From contig UQHO01000038.1 in the NCBI GenBank assembly GCA_900540995.1, positions 1-20,814 of the forward strand: a DNA stretch of 20,814 nt. Direction: 5' to 3'. Under the pieces are notes generated by a model, which searched no databases, was not told the DNA's origin, and saw nothing but the letters and a program-made list of their open reading frames with translations. Position numbers and translations under genes: made by a program. Positions 12,724 through 20,814 of the stretch are shown here, piece after piece; position 1 is the first letter of the stretch; each line of letters begins with the position of its first letter. Source of the DNA: an uncultured Collinsella sp. Lineage in GTDB: Bacteria > Actinomycetota > Coriobacteriia > Coriobacteriales > Coriobacteriaceae.

Positions 12724-15024
12724 TTACTCGGCAGCGGCCTTGAACTTGTTGTAGTTGATCAGGCAGCCGGCCTTGACGATGGCGCGCTCCTCTGCCGTCA
12801 TATCAGCAATATAGAGCTCAATCTGCTCGACCGTTCCGTCGGCGCGCACCACGTAGGCGGCGATGTTCTTCAGGTCGCCATCGAGCGCGGCACGGATACC
12901 CGGCACAAAGACGTAGTCGCCCACCTCAAAGTTGGGCTCCGCCTCCATCTGGAAGGGCACCATGCCCCAGTTCATCACGTTGGAGCGATAGCGCTTGGTG
13001 GCGTACTCGTGGACGATGTTGGCCAGGCCGCCAATTACGCGCTGGCAGCTCGCGGCCTGCTCGCGGGCAGAACCGTCACCGGGCTTCTTGGCATAGAGCA
13101 TGGAGCCGTACTCGGTCGCCTTGGCATCGGCAGCGACACCCGCGCCGGCCAGCGCCTCAAACACGCCGACAAGCTCGGCATCGAGTGCCGCCAGGTCGCC
13201 TGCTGCCTCGCCGGCAATGCGGCGCTTTTCCACCGCGTCGACCTCCTTGGAGCGGCCCACGTAGGCAGGGTCGCGACGGCTGAGCGTAAACTCGGCCAGA
13301 CCCAGAGGGTTGGAGCGGAAGGAGCTCGTCTCGCCCGAGGGAATGAGCTCGTCGGTCGTAGTGACCGGGTCCATGATCTTGGAGCACACCTTGAGCAGGA
13401 TGTCGTCGCCGAGAGGCTCCATCGCGGGCCACGGCTTGATGTTGGGGCCCTCGACCAGCTCGTCGGCCGGCTCAGCCTTGCCAAAGCCCCAGTACACGCG
13501 CTTCTTGTACGGCGCGTCGTCAAAGGTGTACTCGCAGGCCTCGTCCCAAGTCTCCTCGGGCAGGTCGGTCGCCGGCGTCAGGACGCCGCCGTTGGCAGCC
13601 GTCGCCGCAATGGAGCGGGCGTCCATCAGGGCCACGGCGCTCAGCTGACCGTTGCCCGGCTTGGAACCCTCGCGATTGGGGAAGTTGCGCGTGGTGTGGC
13701 GGATCGAAAGGCCGTTGTTGGCAGGCGTGTCGCCGGCGCCGAAGCACGGGCCGCAGAATGCCGTGCGCACAATCGCGCCGGCCTCCATAAGGTCGTAGAT
13801 GTAGCCGCGGCGTGTAAGCTCGAGTGCCACGGGCTGGCTCGTGGGATAGACCGACAGCGAGAACTCGCCGCAGCCGGTGTTAGCGCCCTTGAGCACGCGA
13901 GCAGCCTGGACCACGGAGTCGTAGTTGCCGCCCGAGCAGCCGGCGATAACGCCCTGCTGCACGTGCAGCTTGCCGTCGACGATCTTGTCGAGCAGGCTAA
14001 AGTGCGTCTTGCCCTCGCCGATCTTGGCGGCCTCGAGCTCCACCTCATGCAGGATGTCCTCGAGGTTCTCGTTGAGCTCGTCGATCTCAAAGCCGTTAGA
14101 AGGATGGAACGGCAACGCGATCATGGGCTTGATACTCGACAGATCGACTTCGACGCAGCCGTCGTAGTAGGCAACATCGGCGGGCTTGAGCTCGCGGTAG
14201 TCCTCGCCGCGACCGTGCATGGTCAAAAACGCGTGCGTGTCCTCGTCGGTAGCCCAAATGGAGGAGAGGCAGGTGGTCTCGGTGGTCATGACATCGACGC
14301 CGTTGCGGTAGTCGGTCGTCATGCTCGCGATGCCGGGGCCTACGAACTCCATGACCCTGTTCTTAACGTAACCCTTGGCAAAAACGGCACGGATGATGGC
14401 GAGCGCCACGTCGTGCGGGCCAACGCCGGGGCGCGGGGCGCCCGTAAGGTAGATGGCAACGACGCCGGGATAGGCGACATCGTAGGTGTCGCGCAGCAGC
14501 TGCTTTGCCAACTCGCCGCCGCCCTCGCCCACGGCTATGGTACCCAGGGCACCATAGCGGGTGTGCGAGTCGGAGCCCAAGATCATCTTGCCGCAACCGG
14601 CGAAGTTCTCGCGCATAAAGGAGTGGATGACGGCGATGTGCGGCGGGACGAAGATGCCGCCGTACTTCTTGGCCGCGGAAAGGCCAAAGACGTGATCGTC
14701 CTCGTTGATGGTGCCGCCCACGGCGCATAGCGAGTTATGGCAATTGGTGAGCACGTAGGGCAGCGGGAACTGCTCCATGCCCGAGGCGCGCGCCGTCTGG
14801 ATGATGCCGACAAAGGTGATGTCGTGGCTCGCCATGGCGTCGAAGCGAATCTTGAGCGCCTCGGGATTGCCGGACGTATTGTGTGCCTGGAGGATCGAAT
14901 ACGCGATGGTACCGCGCTTGGCATCCTCGGGCGCCTGCGTAATACCGCGCTCGGCAGCCTCGGCCGCAGGCACAACCTCGTTGCCGTTACGCAGATAGAT
15001 GCCGTCCTCGTACAGCTTGACCAT
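12724..15024 (-). CDS. Aconitase-superfamily hydratase
   Basis: This 766-residue cytoplasmic enzyme belongs to the aconitase/isopropylmalate isomerase superfamily, which adds or removes water through a [4Fe-4S] cluster. The ligands are visible as Cys363 (AGCSGG) and Cys424/Cys427 (FCGPCFG). The substrate motif SDSHT is at 151-155, and NREGS at 450-454 corresponds to the aconitase NFEGR region. The C-terminal swivel domain occupies about the last 200 residues. The overall shape recalls the YbhJ-type hydratases rather than housekeeping AcnA or AcnB. GGGAG precedes the chosen ATG; an ATG 40 codons upstream has no ribosome site and adds unrelated sequence. It stands alone, flanked by hairpins, with no TCA-cycle neighbours. 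Citrate/isocitrate is one possible substrate; another hydroxy acid is equally possible. Confidence 0.9.
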   Translation of the reverse strand: MVKLYEDGIYLRNGNEVVPAAEAAERGITQAPEDAKRGTIAYSILQAHNTSGNPEALKIRFDAMASHDITFVGIIQTARASGMEQFPLPYVLTNCHNSLCAVGGTINEDDHVFGLSAAKKYGGIFVPPHIAVIHSFMRENFAGCGKMILGSDSHTRYGALGTIAVGEGGGELAKQLLRDTYDVAYPGVVAIYLTGAPRPGVGPHDVALAIIRAVFAKGYVKNRVMEFVGPGIASMTTDYRNGVDVMTTETTCLSSIWATDEDTHAFLTMHGRGEDYRELKPADVAYYDGCVEVDLSSIKPMIALPFHPSNGFEIDELNENLEDILHEVELEAAKIGEGKTHFSLLDKIVDGKLHVQQGVIAGCSGGNYDSVVQAARVLKGANTGCGEFSLSVYPTSQPVALELTRRGYIYDLMEAGAIVRTAFCGPCFGAGDTPANNGLSIRHTTRNFPNREGSKPGNGQLSAVALMDARSIAATAANGGVLTPATDLPEETWDEACEYTFDDAPYKKRVYWGFGKAEPADELVEGPNIKPWPAMEPLGDDILLKVCSKIMDPVTTTDELIPSGETSSFRSNPLGLAEFTLSRRDPAYVGRSKEVDAVEKRRIAGEAAGDLAALDAELVGVFEALAGAGVAADAKATEYGSMLYAKKPGDGSAREQAASCQRVIGGLANIVHEYATKRYRSNVMNWGMVPFQMEAEPNFEVGDYVFVPGIRAALDGDLKNIAAYVVRADGTVEQIELYIADMTAEERAIVKAGCLINYNKFKAAAE

Positions 15025-15436
15025 ACTGTCTCCCACTCTGCCCGAAAGGCTCGGGCGCATAGCATACATTCGTTCAATATCGTGCCATAGAACAGTTGCG
15101 AGTGGGTTACGAATCTGCACGTTCACTTTATCTCGGTAAAGCAAAGGACGAGTCCGGTGTGGGCCGGCAGATTTGATGCAAGAGTGTCCCTTTCAACTAG
15201 TCATTTAAGAACGTCCCCAATGACTACCGCATCCGGAGCAAGGCGACGCCGCAGGCAGAGGACGGACAGCGAGCGGGCCGTATTTCCAAAGTGAGGAACG
15301 TTCCCAAGTGCCGCATCCGGGCCATGGCAACGCCGATATTTTGGCGCGGACAGCGAAAGCCCGCCAGAGCGAGCAAGGCAACGCCGCAGGTAGAGGACGG
15401 ACAGCGAGCGACGTCCAGAGCGAACAAGTTGGCATG
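15025..15436. repeat. Gene-free stretch with degenerate direct repeats
   Basis: No gene is supported; the leader and promoter of the hydratase must lie in the first part. A 38-nt block at 15238-15275 recurs at 15373-15410 with two differences. A more degenerate copy keeping GGCAACGCCG and GCGGACAGCGA lies at 15326-15356. AACGTCCCCAATG (15211-15223) and AACGTTCCCAAGTG (15298-15311) are a second repeated motif. GTCATT/AATGAC at 15201-15206 and 15219-15224 form a small palindrome around the first of these. The pattern suggests layered insertions of short palindromic repeats. Confidence 0.6.
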
Positions 15437-15478
15437 AAAAAGGCAAGGCATAGACCTTCTGGTCATGCCTTGCCTTTT
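15437..15478 (-). terminator. Intrinsic terminator of the dnaK-grpE-dnaJ-hspR operon
   Basis: Arms 15438-15451 and 15465-15478 (AAAAGGCAAGGCAT and complement) form a perfect 14-bp stem. It extends past one bulged A by GACC/GGTC around loop ttct. On the minus strand it ends in a TTTTT tract (15441-15437). It lies about 70 bp past the hspR stop. Confidence 0.9.
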
Positions 15479-15498
15479 GAATGACAAATTGTCGCTCT

Positions 15499-15549
15499 GG
15501 GCGGCGCGCAGCGTCGACCGGTCCGCCGTTCGTTAGAACGCCGTAACCT
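15499..15549 (-). repeat. 51-nt 3'-end repeat, copy B, overlapping the hspR stop
   Basis: This copy matches 866-916 at 44 of 51 positions with no gaps, and both lie in the same orientation at the 3' end of a minus-strand gene. The shared 18-nt block CCGCCGTTCGTTAGAACG contains the hairpin core. Two stem bases differ, so here the stem is shorter. The last bases form part of the hspR stop codon. Confidence 0.7.
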
Positions 15550-15964
15550 AGAGATCCCCGCCTGCGCCCAAAAGTTTGCGCATGACCTGTTCGGGGTTGA
15601 CCGAGCCATCGCGCGGGGCCAAGGCGGTGATCTTCTTCTGCATCTTGTACTCGTGCAGCTCGTCCTCGAGCTGGCGCACGCGGGCACGGAGCTTTTCGTT
15701 CTCGCGCTCGCGCTCCTCGGCACGCTCCTTCATATCGAGAATGCGCACCACACCGGCAAGGTTGATGCCCTCGTCGGTCAGCTGGTTGATGAGCTCCAGG
15801 CGCTCGATATCGGCACGCGAATACAGACGCGTGTTGCCGCCCGAGCGCTGGGGGTTCACCAGGCCCTTGGACTCGTAGACGCGCAGAGTCTGCGGATGCA
15901 TGCCGGTCAACTCGGCCGCCACGCTGATCATGTACAGCGGTTTATTCCTATTGTCCTCGGCCAT
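15548..15964 (-). CDS. hspR: MerR-family heat-shock repressor HspR
   Basis: HspR represses dnaK and clpB in actinobacteria and is thought to need DnaK as co-repressor. The 138-residue protein has the MerR winged helix at about 11-78 with the diagnostic HPQTLRVYESKGLVNPQR (24-41) and GGNTRLYS (42-49). A coiled coil of charged heptads follows at about 78-110. It is the last gene of the operon, 72 bp after dnaJ. An upstream AAAGGGG serves the ATG. A GCCCGC/GCGGGC hairpin lies in the gap. The expected targets, dnaK and clpB, both carry the 27-bp element described here. The tail from about 110 is variable in the family. Identification is firm by sequence and position. Confidence 0.95.
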   Translation of the reverse strand: MAEDNRNKPLYMISVAAELTGMHPQTLRVYESKGLVNPQRSGGNTRLYSRADIERLELINQLTDEGINLAGVVRILDMKERAEERERENEKLRARVRQLEDELHEYKMQKKITALAPRDGSVNPEQVMRKLLGAGGDL

Positions 15965-16036
15965 GCTACCTGACCCCTTTCCGTCTCGTTATCGTCCATC
16001 ATAAGCCCGCAGGCGCGGGCGTGTGCCGCGACCGCC

Positions 16037-17002
16037 CTAGTACGTCGCCTTGTAACGGTTGACCTTCTCGCGATAGTCGCGTGTGTCGGCCTCGCGCAGC
16101 TTGGTCATGGCATCGCGCTCGTCATCAGACAAGTTCGTGGGAACCTGCACCTTGATCTCGACGAGCAGCGCGCCCGTACGGCCACGGTGTTTAACGTCGG
16201 GCGCGCCCATCTCCTTAAAGCGGAACTTCTTGCCCGTCTGGGTACCCGCGGGCACCTTCAGACGAACCGTCGCACCAGCGGGCGTCGGCACGTCCACCGT
16301 GCAGCCGAGCGCCGCCTCGTAGACCGAGACCGGTACCTCCATGGTCACGTCGGCACCTTTGCGCTTAAACAGCGGGTGCTCCTCCACATGCGTGGTCACG
16401 ACCAGGTCGCCACGCTCGCCACCCGCAACTCCGTACTCGCCGCGACGCTTGTAGCGTAGCTTGCCGCCGTCGACCGCGCCCGCGGGCACCGAGACCGTAA
16501 TGGTCTGCTGCTCGCCTGTCGAGGGAATGCGATAGGTGACTTTGTGCGTCACGCCGCGAAACGCGTCCTCGGCCGTCACATCGACGGTCAGCGACAGGTC
16601 GCCGCCCTTGCGCGCGCGGTTGCGACCCGCACCGGCACCGGCAGCGCCCGCAGCCCCGGCAAAGCCCGAGCCCCAATCGCTACCCCAGGCACCGTTGCCG
16701 CTAAAGATGCTGTCGAAGATGTCGCCCCAGCCGCTGGCACCCGCGCCGGCACCGTAGCCGCCGCCATACGCGCCGCCTGCGCCCGGCATGCCGCCAAACA
16801 TGAGCATCTGGTCGTACTCTTTGCGCTTCTTCTCGTCCGAAAGCGTCTCGTAGGCCTCGCTGATCTCCTTGAACTTGGCCTCGTCGCCGCCGGCATCGGG
16901 GTGATATTTTTGCGCGAGCTTGCGAAACGCGCTCTTGATCTCTTTGTCGGAGGCGCTCTTGGATACGCCCAGGATGTCATAGAAGGTTTTGCCTGCAGCC
17001 AT
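16037..17002 (-). CDS. dnaJ: J-domain co-chaperone DnaJ, zinc-finger-less type
   Basis: The J-protein stimulates DnaK ATPase and delivers substrates. The 321-residue protein has a J-domain (about 6-68) with HPD at 34-36, a Gly/Ala/Phe-rich linker (69-128) and two beta-rich substrate domains (130-321). The four CxxCxGxG zinc-binding repeats of type I DnaJ are absent and the length is about 60 residues shorter, so this is a type II (CbpA-like) protein. AGGAG precedes the ATG by 5 nt. The gene follows grpE by 108 bp, which hold two hairpins, and is followed by hspR. Absence of the zinc module is a clean domain absence, not a frameshift. Confidence 0.95.
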   Translation of the reverse strand: MAAGKTFYDILGVSKSASDKEIKSAFRKLAQKYHPDAGGDEAKFKEISEAYETLSDEKKRKEYDQMLMFGGMPGAGGAYGGGYGAGAGASGWGDIFDSIFSGNGAWGSDWGSGFAGAAGAAGAGAGRNRARKGGDLSLTVDVTAEDAFRGVTHKVTYRIPSTGEQQTITVSVPAGAVDGGKLRYKRRGEYGVAGGERGDLVVTTHVEEHPLFKRKGADVTMEVPVSVYEAALGCTVDVPTPAGATVRLKVPAGTQTGKKFRFKEMGAPDVKHRGRTGALLVEIKVQVPTNLSDDERDAMTKLREADTRDYREKVNRYKATY

Positions 17003-17075
17003 CGTAGCTCCTCTCCTGTTATATCCGCCGCTCCTGTGGACGGCGGCTTATGCTGTCATGTGGCACTTGGCCAGA

Positions 17076-17105
17076 AAGGGCCCCGGGTGTTGCCCCGGGG
17101 CCCTT
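17076..17105 (-). promoter_or_regulatory. Strong intercistronic hairpin between grpE and dnaJ
   Basis: Arms AAGGGCCCCGGG (17076-17087) and its exact complement (17094-17105) form a 12-bp GC-rich stem with a 6-nt loop, 5 bp after the grpE stop. No U-tract follows on either strand. It may cause partial attenuation or mark an RNA-processing or stability boundary, so that dnaJ and hspR are made in smaller amounts. A second hairpin, CCGCCG/CGGCGG, is at 17025-17046, close to the dnaJ ribosome site. Confidence 0.65.
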
Positions 17106-17110
17106 CTCAA

Positions 17111-17953
17111 TTACTCCTCGGTGCTCTCGGCCGTATCGGCCGCAGCATCCTCGGGCGCCGCTTCGGGCTCCGGTGCGGGGCGCTTCTCGCCACCGTAGGT
17201 CACCGTCACCATCGCGGAACGCAGAATGCGGTCCGCCATGCGGTAGCCCTTCTGGTACACGTCGTTGACGGTCTCGTCGTACTGCGATGCGTCCTCGACG
17301 CGACCCACAGCCTGATGCTCGAGCGGATCGAACGCCTCGCCCTTGGGGTCGATGGGCTCAACGCCCTCGTGCGCAAACACGTCGAGCAGCTTGGCATGTA
17401 CCGCGTCAACGCCATTGACGAACTGCTTAAAGTCGTCGGAAAGCTCCTGACTGCGGGCATGGTCGATCGCGCGCTCGATATCGTCAATCACCGGCAACAG
17501 CGCGGTGACAAGCTTCTCGGTCGCGCGCTCGCGCTCGGCGATACGCTCATTGGCGGTGCGGCGACGGAAGTTCTCCCAGTCGGCCTGCAGACGGGCGGTA
17601 CGCTCGGTGGCGTCCTTTGCCTTGTCCTCGGCGGCCTTCTGAGCCTCTGCCGCAGCATCGAGCTCATTGCGCACGTCGGCAAGCTCTTTCTGAGCCTGCT
17701 CGAACTTGAGCTTAAAGTCGTTGTCGGCGGCTTCCTCACCGGCGCGGATAGCGGCTTCCACCATCTCGTCCTCGGTCATCGTCGCCTCCTTGTTGGAATC
17801 CTCTACCTGGTTCTCGGCAGCCTCGGCGGCCGGGGCCTCATTGACCTCGGTATCGTCTGCGGCCTCTACGGGAATCTTCACGTCCTTCTCCTCAGAGTCA
17901 ACGGGGGCGGCGCCAGCGGCAGCCGCCTCCGTGCGAGCTTTACGGGCGGACAT
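17111..17953 (-). CDS. grpE: Nucleotide exchange factor GrpE
   Basis: GrpE releases ADP from DnaK as a dimer. The 280-residue frame has a low-complexity, Ala/Glu/Asp-rich N-terminus (1-95), a long coiled coil (about 85-140), then the conserved four-helix and beta-wing part with NFRRR (near 141) and the usual G-F-DP-EHQAV motif (near 224-233). It starts 2 bp after the dnaK stop, with GAGGA in the dnaK end, so translation is probably coupled. However, ATG codon 59 (17779) has a much stronger AAGGAGG site 5 nt upstream and would give a 222-residue protein nearer the usual GrpE length. Either or both starts may be used. A long acidic tail follows the beta-wing. Confidence 0.95.
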   Translation of the reverse strand: MSARKARTEAAAAGAAPVDSEEKDVKIPVEAADDTEVNEAPAAEAAENQVEDSNKEATMTEDEMVEAAIRAGEEAADNDFKLKFEQAQKELADVRNELDAAAEAQKAAEDKAKDATERTARLQADWENFRRRTANERIAERERATEKLVTALLPVIDDIERAIDHARSQELSDDFKQFVNGVDAVHAKLLDVFAHEGVEPIDPKGEAFDPLEHQAVGRVEDASQYDETVNDVYQKGYRMADRILRSAMVTVTYGGEKRPAPEPEAAPEDAAADTAESTEE

Positions 17954-17955
17954 GA

Positions 17956-19848
<1,893 letters not shown>

Positions 19849-19957
19849 TAGAAATTCCCTCTCTCTTGTGCGTTTGCACCGACTCGGCGGTCTGCCGCGC
19901 GGTGTTTCGGCTTGTCTTTCAGGATGTAGTGTATCCCCTTATGGGCCGGAATATACA

Positions 19958-19984
19958 AAATCTAAGTCAATTCATATAAGATTT
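19958..19984 (-). promoter_or_regulatory. Putative HspR operator/promoter of dnaK
   Basis: On the minus strand the site reads AAATCTTATAT-N5-GACTTAGATTT, identical in both 11-mers and spacing to the site before clpB. Outside these arms the two regions are not alike, apart from a -10-like TATATT (here) or TATAAG (clpB) a few bases downstream. This is the expected position for a repressor covering the promoter spacer. HspR binding is inferred from the shared regulon. Confidence 0.78.
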
Positions 19985-20250
19985 CTTATTGCCGAGAGTT
20001 TAGGTTCTTAAATGCGCAGGTAGATGCGCTGATTGAGTTCTCGGCAAATCTATCGAGATCTATGTAGAGATGGCTGAGGTTTGGGTTCGGAGCCGCACGG
20101 AGTGGTCTTGGGCGACCGTGAGGAAAGCGCGACCCGTTTTGGACGCCAATTCTGGGTTGCGCTTTCCACAAGCTCGCCCAATCGCTCAATATTTCAAGTC
20201 ACCTTTAGCTAACATTTGCGCAGCTCAACGGCCCCACCTGCGCGTTTTTT
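19985..20250 (+). other. Structured gene-free region, candidate small RNA or repeat cluster
   Basis: No protein gene fits. A perfect 9-bp stem joins TTGCCGAGA (19989-19997) and TCTCGGCAA (20039-20047), with an inner GCGCA/TGCGC pair. A larger structure fills 20108-20181: an outer 8-bp stem (TTGGGCGA/TCGCCCAA), a 6-by-6 internal loop, a 14-bp stem with one mismatch (20122-20135 with 20154-20167) and an inner TTGG/CCAA pair. A plus-strand terminator-like hairpin follows at 20218-20250. A terminator without an upstream gene suggests a transcript from the plus strand. No known RNA family is recognised and no promoter can be fixed. Confidence 0.45.
20218..20250 (+). terminator. Terminator-like hairpin upstream of the ferredoxin gene
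   Basis: GCGCAG (20218-20223) and CTGCGC (20238-20243) form a 6-bp stem with a 14-nt loop, followed by one G and six T residues. The stem is short but the U tract is good. It would end a plus-strand transcript starting in the structured region to its left, or insulate the ferredoxin promoter. Confidence 0.55.
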
Positions 20251-20302
20251 AGTAAACCTTGGCATACTCGGCGAACGGTATGAAGATGCCGGTCAGAGGG
20301 TA

Positions 20303-20330
20303 TTGCAAACGGTCGCTCCCGTGGTATGTT
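20303..20330 (+). promoter_or_regulatory. Probable promoter of the ferredoxin gene
   Basis: TTGCAA (20303-20308) and TATGTT (20325-20330) are separated by 16 bp. TG one base before the -10 makes it an extended -10 promoter. The start would fall near 20337, giving a leader of about 55 nt. Confidence 0.6.
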
Positions 20331-20391
20331 TTTGCCCGAATCAAACCGACGCGCATCGCCTGTAGCGCCGGTCAACAGAGAGGAAACTACC

Positions 20392-20577
20392 ATGGCTCAT
20401 CCCGTAATTGATGCCGACGAGTGCATCGCTTGTGGCGTTTGCGTCGACTCCTGCCCCGCTGGCGTTCTGGAGCTCCAGGACGTCGCCACCGTCGCTGACG
20501 AGGACTCCTGCGTCGCCTGTGGCGCTTGCCAGGACGCTTGCCCCGCTGGCGCGATCACCGAGATCGTCGAGGAGTAA
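20392..20577 (+). CDS. 2[4Fe-4S] ferredoxin
   Basis: This small low-potential electron carrier of 61 residues has two clostridial-type cluster motifs. They are Cys11/14/17 with Cys21-Pro and Cys40/43/46 with Cys50-Pro, each in the CxxCGxCxxxCP pattern; by family rule the fourth ligand of each cluster comes from the other motif. The halves are internal repeats (PAGV and PAGA after each motif). The length is normal for the family. AGAGG lies 8 nt before the chosen ATG, and an upstream in-frame ATG at 20326 falls inside the predicted promoter and adds unrelated residues. The gene is monocistronic, with its own promoter and terminator. It may serve pyruvate:ferredoxin oxidoreductase, hydrogenase or the oxidoreductase at the left of the window; none of these links is shown. 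Confidence 0.96.
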   Translation: MAHPVIDADECIACGVCVDSCPAGVLELQDVATVADEDSCVACGACQDACPAGAITEIVEE

Positions 20578-20617
20578 CAACTCCCCCACCTGCACACTCA
20601 AAAGTACACCGTGCACA

Positions 20618-20655
20618 AAAAGGAGGCCTCCGCATCGCCGCGGAGGCCTCCTTTT
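20618..20655 (+). terminator. Intrinsic terminator after the ferredoxin gene
   Basis: Arms AAAAGGAGGCCTCCGC (20618-20633) and its exact complement (20640-20655) form a 16-bp stem with loop atcgcc and end in TTTT. The A and T runs make it able to act in both directions. It lies about 40 bp past the stop. Confidence 0.93.
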
Positions 20656-20708
20656 GTATACACGGGCAGCCACTATAGCAACACCGCAGGTTGAGCATAA
20701 GTCAGCGA

Positions 20709-20806
20709 AAACGCCCATAAGCGAGCAAGGTGATGTGAAAGAGGAGGGAAGCGTACTTTGGTACGCGACCGACGATTGAACGTCAGATTGCCGCTTAGGG
20801 GCGTTT
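20709..20806. repeat. Nested palindromic element at the window end
   Basis: The outer pairs are AAACGCC (20709-20715) with GGCGTTT (20800-20806). After a 2-by-2 internal loop come TAAGCG (20718-20723) with CGCTTA (20792-20797), then GCAA with TTGC and TGA with TCA. A terminal hairpin GCGTAC-tttg-GTACGC sits at 20751-20766. This is a long, imperfect but consistent fold of about 98 nt without coding content. It resembles a dispersed intergenic repeat; its copy number cannot be judged from this window. Confidence 0.55.
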
Positions 20807-20814
20807 GCAGCGTC

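Noticed and set aside
15025..15144. 40-residue N-terminal extension of the hydratase
   Set aside because: The added part has no likeness to the aconitase fold, lacks a ribosome site, and a GGGAG-preceded ATG starts directly before the conserved region.
15201..15487. Three overlapping minus-strand open frames of 76-87 codons
   Set aside because: They arise from the direct repeats in this stretch, have Arg/Ser/Cys-rich random composition and no ribosome sites.
20050..20110. tRNA or other known RNA gene in the structured region
   Set aside because: GGGTTCGGAGCC resembles a T-arm fragment, but no acceptor stem, anticodon arm or CCA-type end can be built around it. Signatures of RNase P RNA, SRP RNA and tmRNA are also absent.
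20326..20391. 22-residue extension of the ferredoxin
   Set aside because: The upstream ATG lies inside the predicted -10 box, and the chosen ATG has AGAGG and gives the normal ferredoxin length.

Overview
The window looks like chromosomal DNA of a high-GC, Collinsella-like member of the Coriobacteriia (Actinomycetota). The grounds are the codon use, the actinobacterial gene order dnaK-grpE-dnaJ-hspR with a MerR-type HspR repressor, several low-potential redox proteins (multi-cluster FAD oxidoreductase, 2[4Fe-4S] ferredoxin, a hydrogenase-maturation HypA) and many short palindromic repeats between genes. The genus is an inference from recognition; no database was searched.

Left part (1-5730). 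A gene-free AT-rich stretch is followed on the minus strand by hypA (TTG start) and a 925-residue FAD/NAD(P)/iron-sulfur oxidoreductase. Divergent from the oxidoreductase are a TetR regulator and a polytopic membrane protein of the DUF5692 type. The 187-bp divergent region carries two perfect 6-3-6 palindromes and a third half-site, so the TetR protein probably controls itself, the membrane protein and the oxidoreductase. A strong terminator ends the plus-strand pair.

Middle part (5730-9330). A 508-residue single-pass membrane protein with an acidic cytoplasmic tail is convergent with an AAA ATPase/DUF4143 protein. The ATPase gene has a 24-nt inverted repeat wrapped around a perfect TATAAT box at its promoter. 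A 66-nt hairpin repeat and a 67-residue Pro/Ala-rich small protein follow.

Right part (9377-19984) is a protein-quality-control cluster on the minus strand: dnaK-grpE-dnaJ-hspR as one operon with a terminator after hspR, then a stand-alone aconitase-superfamily hydratase, then clpB with its own promoter and terminator. A 27-bp element, AAATCTTATAT-N5-GACTTAGATTT, occurs in front of both clpB and dnaK and nowhere else that I found. It is the best candidate for the HspR operator and differs clearly from the classical HAIR sequence. Upstream of clpB lies a regular array of six copies of an 18-bp repeat in alternating orientation, bounded by perfect 15-bp inverted repeats.

Far right (19985-20814). 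A structured, gene-free region with a plus-strand terminator (candidate small RNA or repeat element) precedes a short 2[4Fe-4S] ferredoxin gene with its own extended -10 promoter and terminator. The window ends in a nested palindromic element.

No rRNA, tRNA, CRISPR array, transposase or phage gene was seen. The most unusual content is non-coding: the alternating repeat array, the shared heat-shock operator, a 51-nt repeat at the 3' ends of two genes, and several long hairpins.
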